Made by a program: the position numbers and the translations under genes. The notes under the pieces were generated by a model. The model was not told where the DNA came from, did not search any database, and worked only from the letters and a program-made list of their open reading frames with translations. Positions 57,465-64,000 of a DNA stretch of 64,000 nt are shown here, in pieces (position 1 is the first letter of the stretch; every line of letters begins with the position of its first letter). The DNA lies in contig NZ_JAQFII010000001.1 in assembly GCF_029504575.1 (NCBI RefSeq), forward strand, positions 4,409,001 through 4,473,000. The letters run 5' to 3'. Origin of the DNA: Streptomyces sp. SPB162 (GTDB lineage: Bacteria; Actinomycetota; Actinomycetes; Streptomycetales; Streptomycetaceae).

Positions 57465-58691
57465 ATGGCGGATGCCAAGGTCATCCCGTTCGACGAGGAC
57501 ACACGTGCCCGTCGGGGGCCGGGCCGGCCGCGCGGACGGGCGGGATCCAGGAAGAAGGGCGAGGGGGCCGTCTCAGCGACGGCCCTGGCCGCCGTTCCGG
57601 CGGAGCTCCCGGACGAGGCGGCCGGTGCGCCGAAGCCCCGCGTTCCGCACGCGGCAGCTGAGGCCGCGGGGGCGTTCGGGACGGCCCGTGAGGGCGCTCA
57701 GCAGGGCCAGGACGGCCTCGCGGGCGATCCGGAGGGAATCGGGCGTTCCGCGGAGGCCGACGGCGGTGGCGGGCCGCGCACGGCGCCCGCGGCGGCCGTC
57801 GCCGAAGCCCTGACGGAGGCGCTGACCGGTGCGGCCGAGCGGCTGATGGGCATCCGCTGGGACCGCAAGGTCGCCCACGGGCTGTCGTTCCTGCGGCGCC
57901 GGATCACCGGGGACTACGAGGTCGACGAGTTCGGGTACGACCAGCAGCTCACCGACCAGGTGCTCATGTCGGTGCTGCGACCGGTCTTCGACCAGTACTT
58001 CCGGGTCGAGGTCAAGGGCATCGAGAACATCCCGGCCGAGGGCGGCGCCCTCGTGGTCGCGAACCACTCGGGGACGCTGCCGCTCGACGGGTTGATGGCG
58101 CAGGTCGCCGTCCACGACCACCACCCGGCCAACCGCCACCTGCGGCTGCTCGCCGCCGACCTGGTCTTCGCGCTGCCGGTGGTGAACGAGCTGGCCCGCA
58201 AGGCGGGCCACACGCTGGCCTGCACCGAGGACGCCCAGCTGCTGCTGGAGCGCGGTGAGGTCGTCGGGGTGATGCCGGAGGGCTTCAAGGGCCTGGGCAA
58301 GCCCTTCGCCGACCGCTACAAGCTGCAGCGTTTCGGCCGCGGCGGCTTCGTCTCGACGGCGTTGAGGACCGGCGCGCCGATCGTTCCGTGCTCGATCGTG
58401 GGGGCGGAGGAGATCTACCCCATGGTCGGCAACTCCAAGACGCTGGCGCGGCTGCTGGGCGTGCCGTACTTCCCCCTCACACCGACCTTCCCCTGGCTGG
58501 GGCCGCTGGGCCTGGTGCCGCTGCCGACGAAGTGGACGATCCAGTTCGGGGAGCCGATCAGGACCGACCAGTACCCGCCGGAGGCGGCGGAGGACCCGAT
58601 GCTGGTCTTCAACCTGACGGACCAGGTGCGGGAGACCATCCAGCACACGCTGTACAAGCTGCTGGTGCAGCGGCGGTCCGTGTTCTTCTGA
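57465..58691 (+). CDS. 1-acyl-glycerol-3-phosphate acyltransferase-like (PlsC domain)
   Basis: A 408-aa acyltransferase. The first ~150 residues are a low-complexity, Ala/Gly-rich lead with a basic patch (RRGPGRPRGRAGSRKK). The PlsC domain follows, with VVANHSGTLPLDGLM (acyltransferase His), ACTEDAQLLLERGEVVGVMP and EGFKGLGKPF (glycerol-phosphate site), and IVPCSIVGAEEIYPM. ATG 57465 has GAGGAGG upstream. It is probably co-transcribed with the epimerase-like gene. The exact lipid substrate is unknown. Confidence 0.88.
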   Translation: MADAKVIPFDEDTRARRGPGRPRGRAGSRKKGEGAVSATALAAVPAELPDEAAGAPKPRVPHAAAEAAGAFGTAREGAQQGQDGLAGDPEGIGRSAEADGGGGPRTAPAAAVAEALTEALTGAAERLMGIRWDRKVAHGLSFLRRRITGDYEVDEFGYDQQLTDQVLMSVLRPVFDQYFRVEVKGIENIPAEGGALVVANHSGTLPLDGLMAQVAVHDHHPANRHLRLLAADLVFALPVVNELARKAGHTLACTEDAQLLLERGEVVGVMPEGFKGLGKPFADRYKLQRFGRGGFVSTALRTGAPIVPCSIVGAEEIYPMVGNSKTLARLLGVPYFPLTPTFPWLGPLGLVPLPTKWTIQFGEPIRTDQYPPEAAEDPMLVFNLTDQVRETIQHTLYKLLVQRRSVFF

Positions 58692-58714
58692 GGTCGCTCT
58701 TCCGCGAAACACCC

Positions 58715-58753
58715 GTGGGGTGGGTCCTGGCCGTCGGCCGGGACCCACCCCAC
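58715..58753. terminator. Bidirectional terminator between acyltransferase and rsbN
   Basis: GTGGGGTGGGTCC pairs with GGACCCACCCCAC across a 13-base loop that itself can fold (TGGCCGTCGGCC). It lies between the convergent stops. Confidence 0.85.
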
Positions 58754-58769
58754 ACGCAGTAACGGCCGG

Positions 58770-60002
58770 TTACTCCTCGGCGTCCTCCGCCCCCAGGCCG
58801 AGGCCCGGGAGCAGGCCGGGGAGCAGCGGGGGCAGGTTGACGGACGGCGGCGTGGCCGTCGCCGGGCTGGACGAGCTCTCCTCGCCGGTGCCCGGTGACG
58901 GTGGCAGCAGCCCGTCAGTGCCGCCGATCAGGTGTTCCTTGTCCTTGCCGGCGCTCGGGCTGCTGGTGGTGCCCGGAGTGCCGCTGTGGCCCTCCGCGGT
59001 GGCGGAGGTGTGCGGCGCCGGGGTGGCCGTGCCGCTGTGGCCGGTACCGGTGGGGCCGGGTTTGCCGGCCTGCCGGTGCGCGGGGCCTTCGCTGCCCTGG
59101 GGGTGGGGGAGCTTTCCGGCCAGTGGTGCGACGTCGTGCTCTATGGCGTCGAAGACCGAGGTGACCTGGGTACTCACGTCGCCGAGCTGGGTGGGCAGCC
59201 GGTCGCGCAATTGGCTCCACCCCTCGCGGTGCGAGGCGTTGAACTCGTTGAGCACCTCCATCGGCTGCAGCGAGCCATCGCGCTGGTACGCCGCGGTGAG
59301 CAGTCGGTGGCCTTCCGCGGCCTCCTGGTGCATACCGAGGAGCGCCCTGCGGACCTCACCGACCGATTCGCTGTCGAGTTCGCCCGAGCGACCGCGCTCC
59401 ATGAGGCGCCGGGCCTCCTGCATACGGGTCGCGGCCATGTCCAGCAGGACGCCTCCCCGGGAGGCGTCGTTGTTGGCCATGTCCAGCTTGAGATCCTCCA
59501 TGCCCCGTTTGAGGCCGTAGAGGGTGTCTCCTGGCAGTGCGTTCGTACTGGCCGCCGCGACTCCGCCCAGGGCCCCGGCCGCTACGCCCACGGAGAGCCC
59601 GCCGGCGGCGAGCCGGCGGGACCAGCGGGATCGTGGCCTGAGTTTCCCGAGCCCGGTGGCGCGGTGGGCGCCGCCGGTCCGTTGCTCGGGGACCTTGGGG
59701 GAGACCTCAAGGCTGCCGTCGGCGAGCGCGGTCTCCATCGCGGCGATCAGTTGGGCACGTTGCACCGTCTTCGCCTCGGCGCTCAGCACCGGCGGCCGCC
59801 GGTCGCCGATGGCACCGACCAGAGCCAGCAGTCGCCCCTGATCGGGGTCGGCATGCCGGTCCGTGGCATGGGCGCCGTGTTCGCCGGCGGGCTCCTGGGG
59901 TGAGCTGTCGGAGGTCCGGGGGTCTTCCCCCGGGAAACCGGCAGTCTCAAGGGCCTGGGCGAAGGCGTTCGCCCGACGGTGTGCCGTTGCTTGTCCGATC
60001 AT
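58770..60002 (-). CDS. rsbN: Anti-sigma factor RsbN (DUF5667 protein)
   Basis: A 410-aa membrane anti-sigma factor for BldN. A cytoplasmic N-terminal domain (about 1-140) is followed by one TM segment (LAAGGLSVGVAAGALGGVAA) and a DUF5667 extracytoplasmic domain (LPGDTLYGLKRGMEDLKLDM, ARRLMERGRSGELDSESV). A Pro/Ser/Thr-rich tail makes up the rest. ATG 60002 follows GGAGGTG. It lies downstream of bldN on the same strand with a 232-base gap, which in S. venezuelae holds a BldN-dependent promoter. The identity comes from this pairing. Confidence 0.92.
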   Translation of the reverse strand: MIGQATAHRRANAFAQALETAGFPGEDPRTSDSSPQEPAGEHGAHATDRHADPDQGRLLALVGAIGDRRPPVLSAEAKTVQRAQLIAAMETALADGSLEVSPKVPEQRTGGAHRATGLGKLRPRSRWSRRLAAGGLSVGVAAGALGGVAAASTNALPGDTLYGLKRGMEDLKLDMANNDASRGGVLLDMAATRMQEARRLMERGRSGELDSESVGEVRRALLGMHQEAAEGHRLLTAAYQRDGSLQPMEVLNEFNASHREGWSQLRDRLPTQLGDVSTQVTSVFDAIEHDVAPLAGKLPHPQGSEGPAHRQAGKPGPTGTGHSGTATPAPHTSATAEGHSGTPGTTSSPSAGKDKEHLIGGTDGLLPPSPGTGEESSSSPATATPPSVNLPPLLPGLLPGLGLGAEDAEE

Positions 60003-60234
60003 GGGCGGCACCTCCTCTCGTCATCCACACTCGACTCCCGAAGCCGCCCGGAAGGTTGCATTCCTTGTTTCTGTCCACCCAATCGAGTGACTGGAAGCGG
60101 CCAGAGCGCGGCAGAGAGGTGTCTGCATGTGGTGCAACGAGCGCCGCGCCAGTTGGGTTACGCGGTCATGATGATCGGACCGCAGCAACCGGAAAAATGG
60201 CCGGTGAAGGTGGGGGAAAAGGGACAACTCAGGC

Positions 60235-61029
60235 TCACCGGGCGTCTTCGGGGAGCAACCTGGCCAGGGTGCGCACGGCGCGGTACTGAAGGGTCTTGAT
60301 CGCCCCTTCGTTCTTGCCCATGATGCGGGCGGTCTCGGCGACCGACAGGCCCTGCAGGAAGCGCAGCGTGACGCACTCCTGCTGCTGCGGGTTGAGCTTC
60401 CTGACCGCGACGAGCAGCGCCTCGTTGGAGAGCTGCTCCAGCACCGAGTCCTCGGGGCTGCGCTCGACCTCGTTGGCGTCGAGCATCTCGCCGGTGGTGA
60501 CCTCGAGGCGGAAGCGGCTGGACTTGAAGTGGTCGGCGACCAGGTTGCGGGCGATCGTGACGAGCCAGGCGCCGAAGTCGCGGCCCTGCCAGGTGAAGGT
60601 GCCGATCCGGCGCAGGGCGCGCAGAAACGTCTCGCTGGTCAGGTCCTCGGCGGTCGCCTTCCCGCCGACGCGGTAGTAGATGTACCGGTAGACGGTGTCG
60701 GAGTAGTGGTCGTAGAGCCGGCCGAAGGCCTCGGTCTCGCCGGCCTGGGCCCGCTCGACGAGGTCCATCATCCGGCCGCTGTCACTGTCCGCGGCGGGAC
60801 GGCGGGCGGTGGGTCCGCCGGCGGCGTTGCTGCCGGAGCCGCTCCGAGGGGTGTTCCGGGTGCGTCTGCCTGCGGCGGTGCTGACTTCGGCCAGAGCGTA
60901 CGCGGGGCCGGCGGGAAAGGGCGTGGCGAGGGCGGGCTCGGCGAACGCGGGGACGACACGCAGGCAGTCGTTCACCAATGCGCGCAGCGTTGCCAGGCCG
61001 GAGGTGTCAACCCCGTCGTGTGGGTACAC
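60235..61029 (-). CDS. bldN: Developmental ECF sigma factor BldN
   Basis: A 264-aa sigma factor for aerial growth (chaplin and rodlin genes). An N-terminal extension of about 90 residues precedes the sigma domains. In S. coelicolor this is a pro-sequence removed by proteolysis. Region 2 is GRLYDHYSDTVYRYIYYRVG and TAEDLTSETFLRALRRI, region 2.4 is GAWLVTIARNLVADHFKSSR, and region 4 is LNPQQQECVTLRFLQGLSVA, then NEGAIKTLQYRAVRTLARLL. GTG 61029 (MYPHDGVDTSGLATLRA) is the known-type start. It is held by RsbN encoded downstream. BldD normally represses this promoter. Confidence 0.95.
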   Translation of the reverse strand: MYPHDGVDTSGLATLRALVNDCLRVVPAFAEPALATPFPAGPAYALAEVSTAAGRRTRNTPRSGSGSNAAGGPTARRPAADSDSGRMMDLVERAQAGETEAFGRLYDHYSDTVYRYIYYRVGGKATAEDLTSETFLRALRRIGTFTWQGRDFGAWLVTIARNLVADHFKSSRFRLEVTTGEMLDANEVERSPEDSVLEQLSNEALLVAVRKLNPQQQECVTLRFLQGLSVAETARIMGKNEGAIKTLQYRAVRTLARLLPEDAR

Positions 61030-61363
61030 GGGACTCCCAGAGGCAGAACTTCCATCACGTGCAGTACGGGACCGGGCACCCGCCGTGGTCGACGTGTGGG
61101 TTCCGATTGCGTCTGAGGAGAATAACGCTTCGTACAGGCGGCGCTACACCGTGTTGCCTAAATCGCCGGTTACGTCGGTTCCTTGGTGCATTGGTGATCG
61201 ATCAATTATCGAACATTGAACCGAAGTTGACCGCTTACGTTCGTGAATTGGTCGCGGGGAGTGCGTGTTGTGGCTGTGTGACAGTGCTGCGACCACGGGG
61301 CGGCGTGGCGCGGCCGCGGCACGGGACGCGGCACCGCTCGCGGGGTGTCGCGGCGGACAGCTC
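61030..61363. other. bldN upstream region, no gene
   Basis: About 334 bases. It is AT-richer around 61180-61240 (TTGGTGATCGATCAATTATC), where the bldN promoter probably lies. Only a weak match to a BldD site was found (see the rejected list). Confidence 0.4.
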
Positions 61364-62347
61364 TTAGCGACGGCGGCGGTGGATCGCCACCGCGGCGAGC
61401 GCGCCGCCCGCCACCGCGCCCACTCCGGCCGCGGCCGGGATGCCGATCTTCGCGGCCTTGCGGCCGGTGCGGTAGTCGCGCAGCCGCCAGCCCTGGGCGC
61501 GGGCGTGCTTGCGCAGCCGGGCGTCGGGGTTGATCGCGTACGGGTGCCCGACCAGCGACAGCATCGGGATGTCGTTCGCCGAGTCGCTGTACGCGGCGCA
61601 GCGTGACAACTGCAGCCCCTCGGCGCCGGCGAGCGCCCGGACCGCCTCGGCCTTGGACGGCCCGTGCAGCGGTTCGCCGACCAGCCGGCCGGTGTAGACG
61701 CCGCCGACCGATTCGGCGACGGTGCCCAGCGCGCCGGTCAGGCCGAGCCGGCGGGCGATGATCGTCGCGGTCTCCACGGGCGCGGCCGTGACCAGCCAGA
61801 CCCGCTGGCCCGCGTCGAGGTGGGCCTGGGCGAGGGCCCGGGTGCCCGGCCAGATCTTCTCCGCCATGTACTCGTCGTAGATCTCCTCGCCGATCGACAT
61901 GAGCTCCTCGACGCGGTGCCCCTTGACGATCGACAGCGCGCTGTCCCGCGCGTCCTGCATGTGCTCGGGGTCCTCGGACCCGGCCAGCCGGAACCAGGCC
62001 TGCTGCCAGGCGAAGCGGGCGAGCTCGCGCTTGTGGAAGAACTTCCGCTTGTACAGGCCGCGGCCGAAGTGGAAGATCGCGGCGCCCTGCATCACGGTGT
62101 TGTCGAGATCGAAGAAGGCGGCGGCGTGCGGATCCCCGACGACGGGGAACTCGGGCGCGCCGCCGTTCTCGTCCGGCTTCCCCGGTTTCGCGTTCTTTCC
62201 GGGCCCGGCGCCCGCCGCGGGTGCTTCCGCTGCCTTGGAGTGTCCGGCCGGCACCGCGAGTGCGGCCTCGGCTGCGGCCTCGCCGGCCAGCACGCTGCGC
62301 GCGGTGGCGGAGCGCTTACGGGGGGTGAGCCATTGCAAAGCGGCCAT
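61364..62347 (-). CDS. HAD-IB family hydrolase (SerB-like) with C-terminal membrane helix
   Basis: A 327-aa protein. A ~75-residue Ala/Pro-rich lead is followed by a HAD-IB phosphatase domain: AAFFDLDNTVMQGAAIFHFG (Asp nucleophiles), WLVTAAPVETATIIARRLG (motif II), Lys in LHGPSKAEAVRAL, and CAAYSDSANDIPMLSLVGHP (motif IV). A C-terminal hydrophobic stretch (IGIPAAAGVGAVAGGALAA) could anchor it. Homologues in actinobacteria act on phosphoserine-like or glycerol-phosphate substrates; the true one is unknown. ATG 62347 starts at MAALQWLTPRKR. Confidence 0.9.
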   Translation of the reverse strand: MAALQWLTPRKRSATARSVLAGEAAAEAALAVPAGHSKAAEAPAAGAGPGKNAKPGKPDENGGAPEFPVVGDPHAAAFFDLDNTVMQGAAIFHFGRGLYKRKFFHKRELARFAWQQAWFRLAGSEDPEHMQDARDSALSIVKGHRVEELMSIGEEIYDEYMAEKIWPGTRALAQAHLDAGQRVWLVTAAPVETATIIARRLGLTGALGTVAESVGGVYTGRLVGEPLHGPSKAEAVRALAGAEGLQLSRCAAYSDSANDIPMLSLVGHPYAINPDARLRKHARAQGWRLRDYRTGRKAAKIGIPAAAGVGAVAGGALAAVAIHRRRR

Positions 62348-62476
62348 GCGGCGAGCATAGCCATGTTGTTCGGCCGGTCCCGGCCGCGGAAGGAGCGATG
62401 GCGTGAACACCTCGCGACATAGGTGTTACCCGCCGACCGGGTCCGCCCGTGCGCGCACGGGGGCACAATGTCTCGG

Positions 62477-62755
62477 ATGAGTCCCCTCCTGCGCCGCAGC
62501 GCCCGCAAGGACCCCGCCGACCGCACCGTGACGCTGATCGGCAAGCCCGGCTGCCATCTGTGCGACGACGCCCGCGCGGTGATCGAGAGAGTCGCGGGGG
62601 AGCTCGGCTCCCGCGTCGACGAACGCGACATCACCCAGGACGAGGAGCTGTACCGCAAGTACTGGGAGCAGATCCCGGTGGTGCTGGTCGACGGTGAGCA
62701 GCACGACTTCTGGCGGGTCGACGAGCAGCGGCTGCGGACCGCGCTCACCGGCTAA
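62477..62755 (+). CDS. Glutaredoxin-like thiol protein
   Basis: A 92-aa thioredoxin-fold protein with the redox site GKPGCHLCDDARAVIERV (CxxC at about residues 24-27), IPVVLVDGEQHDFWRVDE and the cis-Pro in QIPVV. It is of the DUF836-type glutaredoxin family. ATG 62477 is used; ATG 62468 is an alternative. The short upstream gap with CACAATGT suggests a leaderless start. It is divergent from the HAD gene. Confidence 0.88.
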   Translation: MSPLLRRSARKDPADRTVTLIGKPGCHLCDDARAVIERVAGELGSRVDERDITQDEELYRKYWEQIPVVLVDGEQHDFWRVDEQRLRTALTG

Positions 62756-62847
62756 GCCCCTTATGAGCGCGTTACACGTGGTGCGCGCATTCGATTACCA
62801 TCGAGTTCGATTTGAACACCGGGGGCTAGGCGTGAGGATGTGGGCGC

Positions 62848-63678
62848 GTGCTCTCCGGACGGTTCCAGGGGTCTGGCGGCTACGCCGTCGTGGACCTGGA
62901 GGCCACCGGGTCCAGTTCACGGCGGCACCGGGTGATCGAGGTGGCCGTGGTGCTGCTCGACCGGGAGTGCGTCCCGCAGGGCGAGTTCAGCACGTTGATC
63001 GATCCCGAAGGGCCGGTCGGCCCGACCCATATCCACGGCATCGAGCGGCATGACCTCGGTGGGGCGCCGACATTCGCGGGGATCGCGCCGAGACTGCTGG
63101 GGCTGCTGCGCGGCAGGGTGCTGGTGGGGCACAACGTGGGGTGTGATCGGGCGTTCCTGGCCGCTGAGTACGCGCGGCTGGGCGTGACGCTGCCGGCCGT
63201 GCCGGAGCTGTGCACGATGCGGATGGCCATCTCGCGGGTGCCGGGTCCGCGCGGATTCTCGCTGGGGGCTTGCGTGGCGGACGCCGGACTGGGTGACTGG
63301 GCGGCGCACACGGCGCTGGGTGACGCGCGGGCCACCGCGCGACTGTTCGCGCACTACGTGGCGGAAGCAGCGGACGTGGCGGAAGCGGCGGAAGTGGCGG
63401 AAGTGGCGGGCCGGATCGGCGTACCGGGAGCGGTGGAGACTGCGGCGGGAGTGGAGTGGCCGGTGATCGCGCGGCTGCCGGAGGCTGACGCGCTGTGGCT
63501 CGGGCGGGCCTCCGTTGATCGTCCGCCCGGCGGGTCGGCGGACCGATCGGTGGAGCGGTCGGCCGAGCCGTTGGTGGAGGCGGCGGCGGACTGGTCCGCG
63601 GAAATACCGAACGGCCCGAAGGGATGGAACGACTCGCCACAGCGAATGGTTTCTTGTGTCCGGAATGGGAGCGCGTGA
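62848..63678 (+). CDS. DEDDh-type 3'-5' exonuclease (DnaQ-like)
   Basis: A 276-aa exonuclease. Exo I is YAVVDLEATGSSSRRHRVIE (D and E ligands), Exo II is VLVGHNVGCDRAFLAAEY, and Exo III is AAHTALGDARATARLFAHY (H and D). The last 100 residues are a low-complexity tail with repeated EAADVAEAAEVAEVA. It is probably involved in DNA repair or proofreading. GTG 62848 follows AGGATG. The rex promoter region begins after it. Confidence 0.9.
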   Translation: MLSGRFQGSGGYAVVDLEATGSSSRRHRVIEVAVVLLDRECVPQGEFSTLIDPEGPVGPTHIHGIERHDLGGAPTFAGIAPRLLGLLRGRVLVGHNVGCDRAFLAAEYARLGVTLPAVPELCTMRMAISRVPGPRGFSLGACVADAGLGDWAAHTALGDARATARLFAHYVAEAADVAEAAEVAEVAGRIGVPGAVETAAGVEWPVIARLPEADALWLGRASVDRPPGGSADRSVERSAEPLVEAAADWSAEIPNGPKGWNDSPQRMVSCVRNGSA

Positions 63679-63714
63679 TGCCGGTCACTTCCACCGGACA
63701 AAACGGACACTATC

Positions 63715-63734
63715 TTTGTGCACGCGTTCACAAA
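63715..63734. promoter_or_regulatory. Rex operator (ROP site)
   Basis: TTTGTGCACGCGTTCACAAA matches the Rex consensus TGTGAAC-NNN-TTCACA with one change in the left half. It lies about 80 bases before rex, supporting autoregulation by the NADH/NAD+ ratio as known in S. coelicolor. Confidence 0.85.
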
Positions 63735-63810
63735 GACATAGCCTGGCATGCACGGGGCGGCCCCGGGGACTGTGGTTCTCGGACGTCTACGCTCTACCCG
63801 CAGGAGCATC

Positions 63811-64000
63811 GTGGCAACTAGCCGTTCTCACCGACCGGCGACCCGCAGCCGAGGGATTCCCGAGGCCACCGTCGCCAGGCTTCCGCTGTACCTGCGGGCT
63901 CTCACCACGCTTTCCGAGCGTTCGGTGCCCACGGTGTCGTCGGAGGAGCTCGCGACCGCCGCGGGGGTCAACTCCGCGAAACTGCGCAAGGACTTCTCCT
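63811..64000 (+). CDS. rex: Redox-sensing repressor Rex (N-terminal part, runs off window)
   Basis: GTG 63811 with AGGAGCA upstream encodes the winged-helix N-terminus: IPEATVARLPLYLRALTTL, SERSVPTVSSEELATAAGVN, SAKLRKDFS. This is the diagnostic N-terminus of Rex, which binds DNA when NAD+ is high and releases it when NADH rises, controlling respiratory genes. The NADH-binding Rossmann domain lies beyond the window. A ROP site precedes it. Confidence 0.95.
   Translation, partial: MATSRSHRPATRSRGIPEATVARLPLYLRALTTLSERSVPTVSSEELATAAGVNSAKLRKDFS

Noticed and set aside
61270..61282. BldD-like site upstream of bldN
   Set aside because: Only about 7 of 9 fixed consensus positions match and it lies ~240 bases upstream; not better than chance by eye, although BldD control of bldN is known.

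Overview
The window is GC-rich, with strong third-position GC codon bias, frequent GTG starts, translationally coupled operons and many leaderless-looking promoters. Together with the developmental genes present, this points to a Streptomyces chromosome core region. From memory, gene order matches the S. coelicolor block around SCO3320-SCO3390 (rex, bldN, trpS1, proC, ilvD, disA, sigE-cse, clpC, lsr2, nadBC, panC). That synteny is recalled knowledge, not a search.

Layout. 1-5000: the end of a GGDEF protein, a NarL-type two-component pair, an ArsR regulator divergent from a quinone oxidoreductase, and a frameshifted threonine-aldolase-like gene. 5142-10540: a tight cofactor operon (DUF2520 protein, panC, nadB, nadC, coaX), closed by a MITE-like element. 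10919-16753: small regulators, an argA-like acetyltransferase, lsr2, an SCO3374-type gene and clpC with two ClgR-type boxes. 16840-19780: a worn accessory patch with a broken toxin/antitoxin-like pair, IS5-type remnants and a hydrolase/TetR pair. 19780-28000: a trypco2 protein, an M23 peptidase behind a ribosome-binding-site hairpin, a TetR/MFS pair, sigE-cseA-cseB-cseC (cell-envelope stress) and mutY. 28020-33790: a secreted protein, disA (c-di-AMP synthase), radA, and a fused sigma-like/zinc-finger/BACON membrane protein, with two more MITE-like copies. 33774-43590: a Cys-rich protein, Ppx/GppA phosphatase, TIM-barrel protein, TetR, ilvD, membrane proteins, methyltransferase and an ABC transporter. 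43721-45740: proC and an auxiliary trpS with a Trp-Trp leader-peptide attenuator. 45800-51590: a complete rRNA operon (16S-23S-5S, no spacer tRNA). 51627-58691: HAD, MFS, histone-deacetylase-like, phosphatase-like, BldC-type and bS22 genes, an epimerase and an acyltransferase. 58770-64000: rsbN and bldN, a HAD hydrolase, glutaredoxin-like and exonuclease genes, and the start of rex behind a Rex operator.

The window is mostly conserved housekeeping and developmental DNA. The unusual material is small-scale: near-identical inverted MITE-like elements whose ends supply stop codons, short tandem repeats clustered at stop codons, an IS-bracketed gene pair, regulatory dyads and hairpins, and several genes each carrying one apparent extra base in or near a C/G-rich stretch. 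The last point suggests either assembly error or recent decay. I did not identify a clearly new multi-gene system. The sigma/zinc-finger/BACON fusion and the MITE family are the best candidates for undescribed biology.
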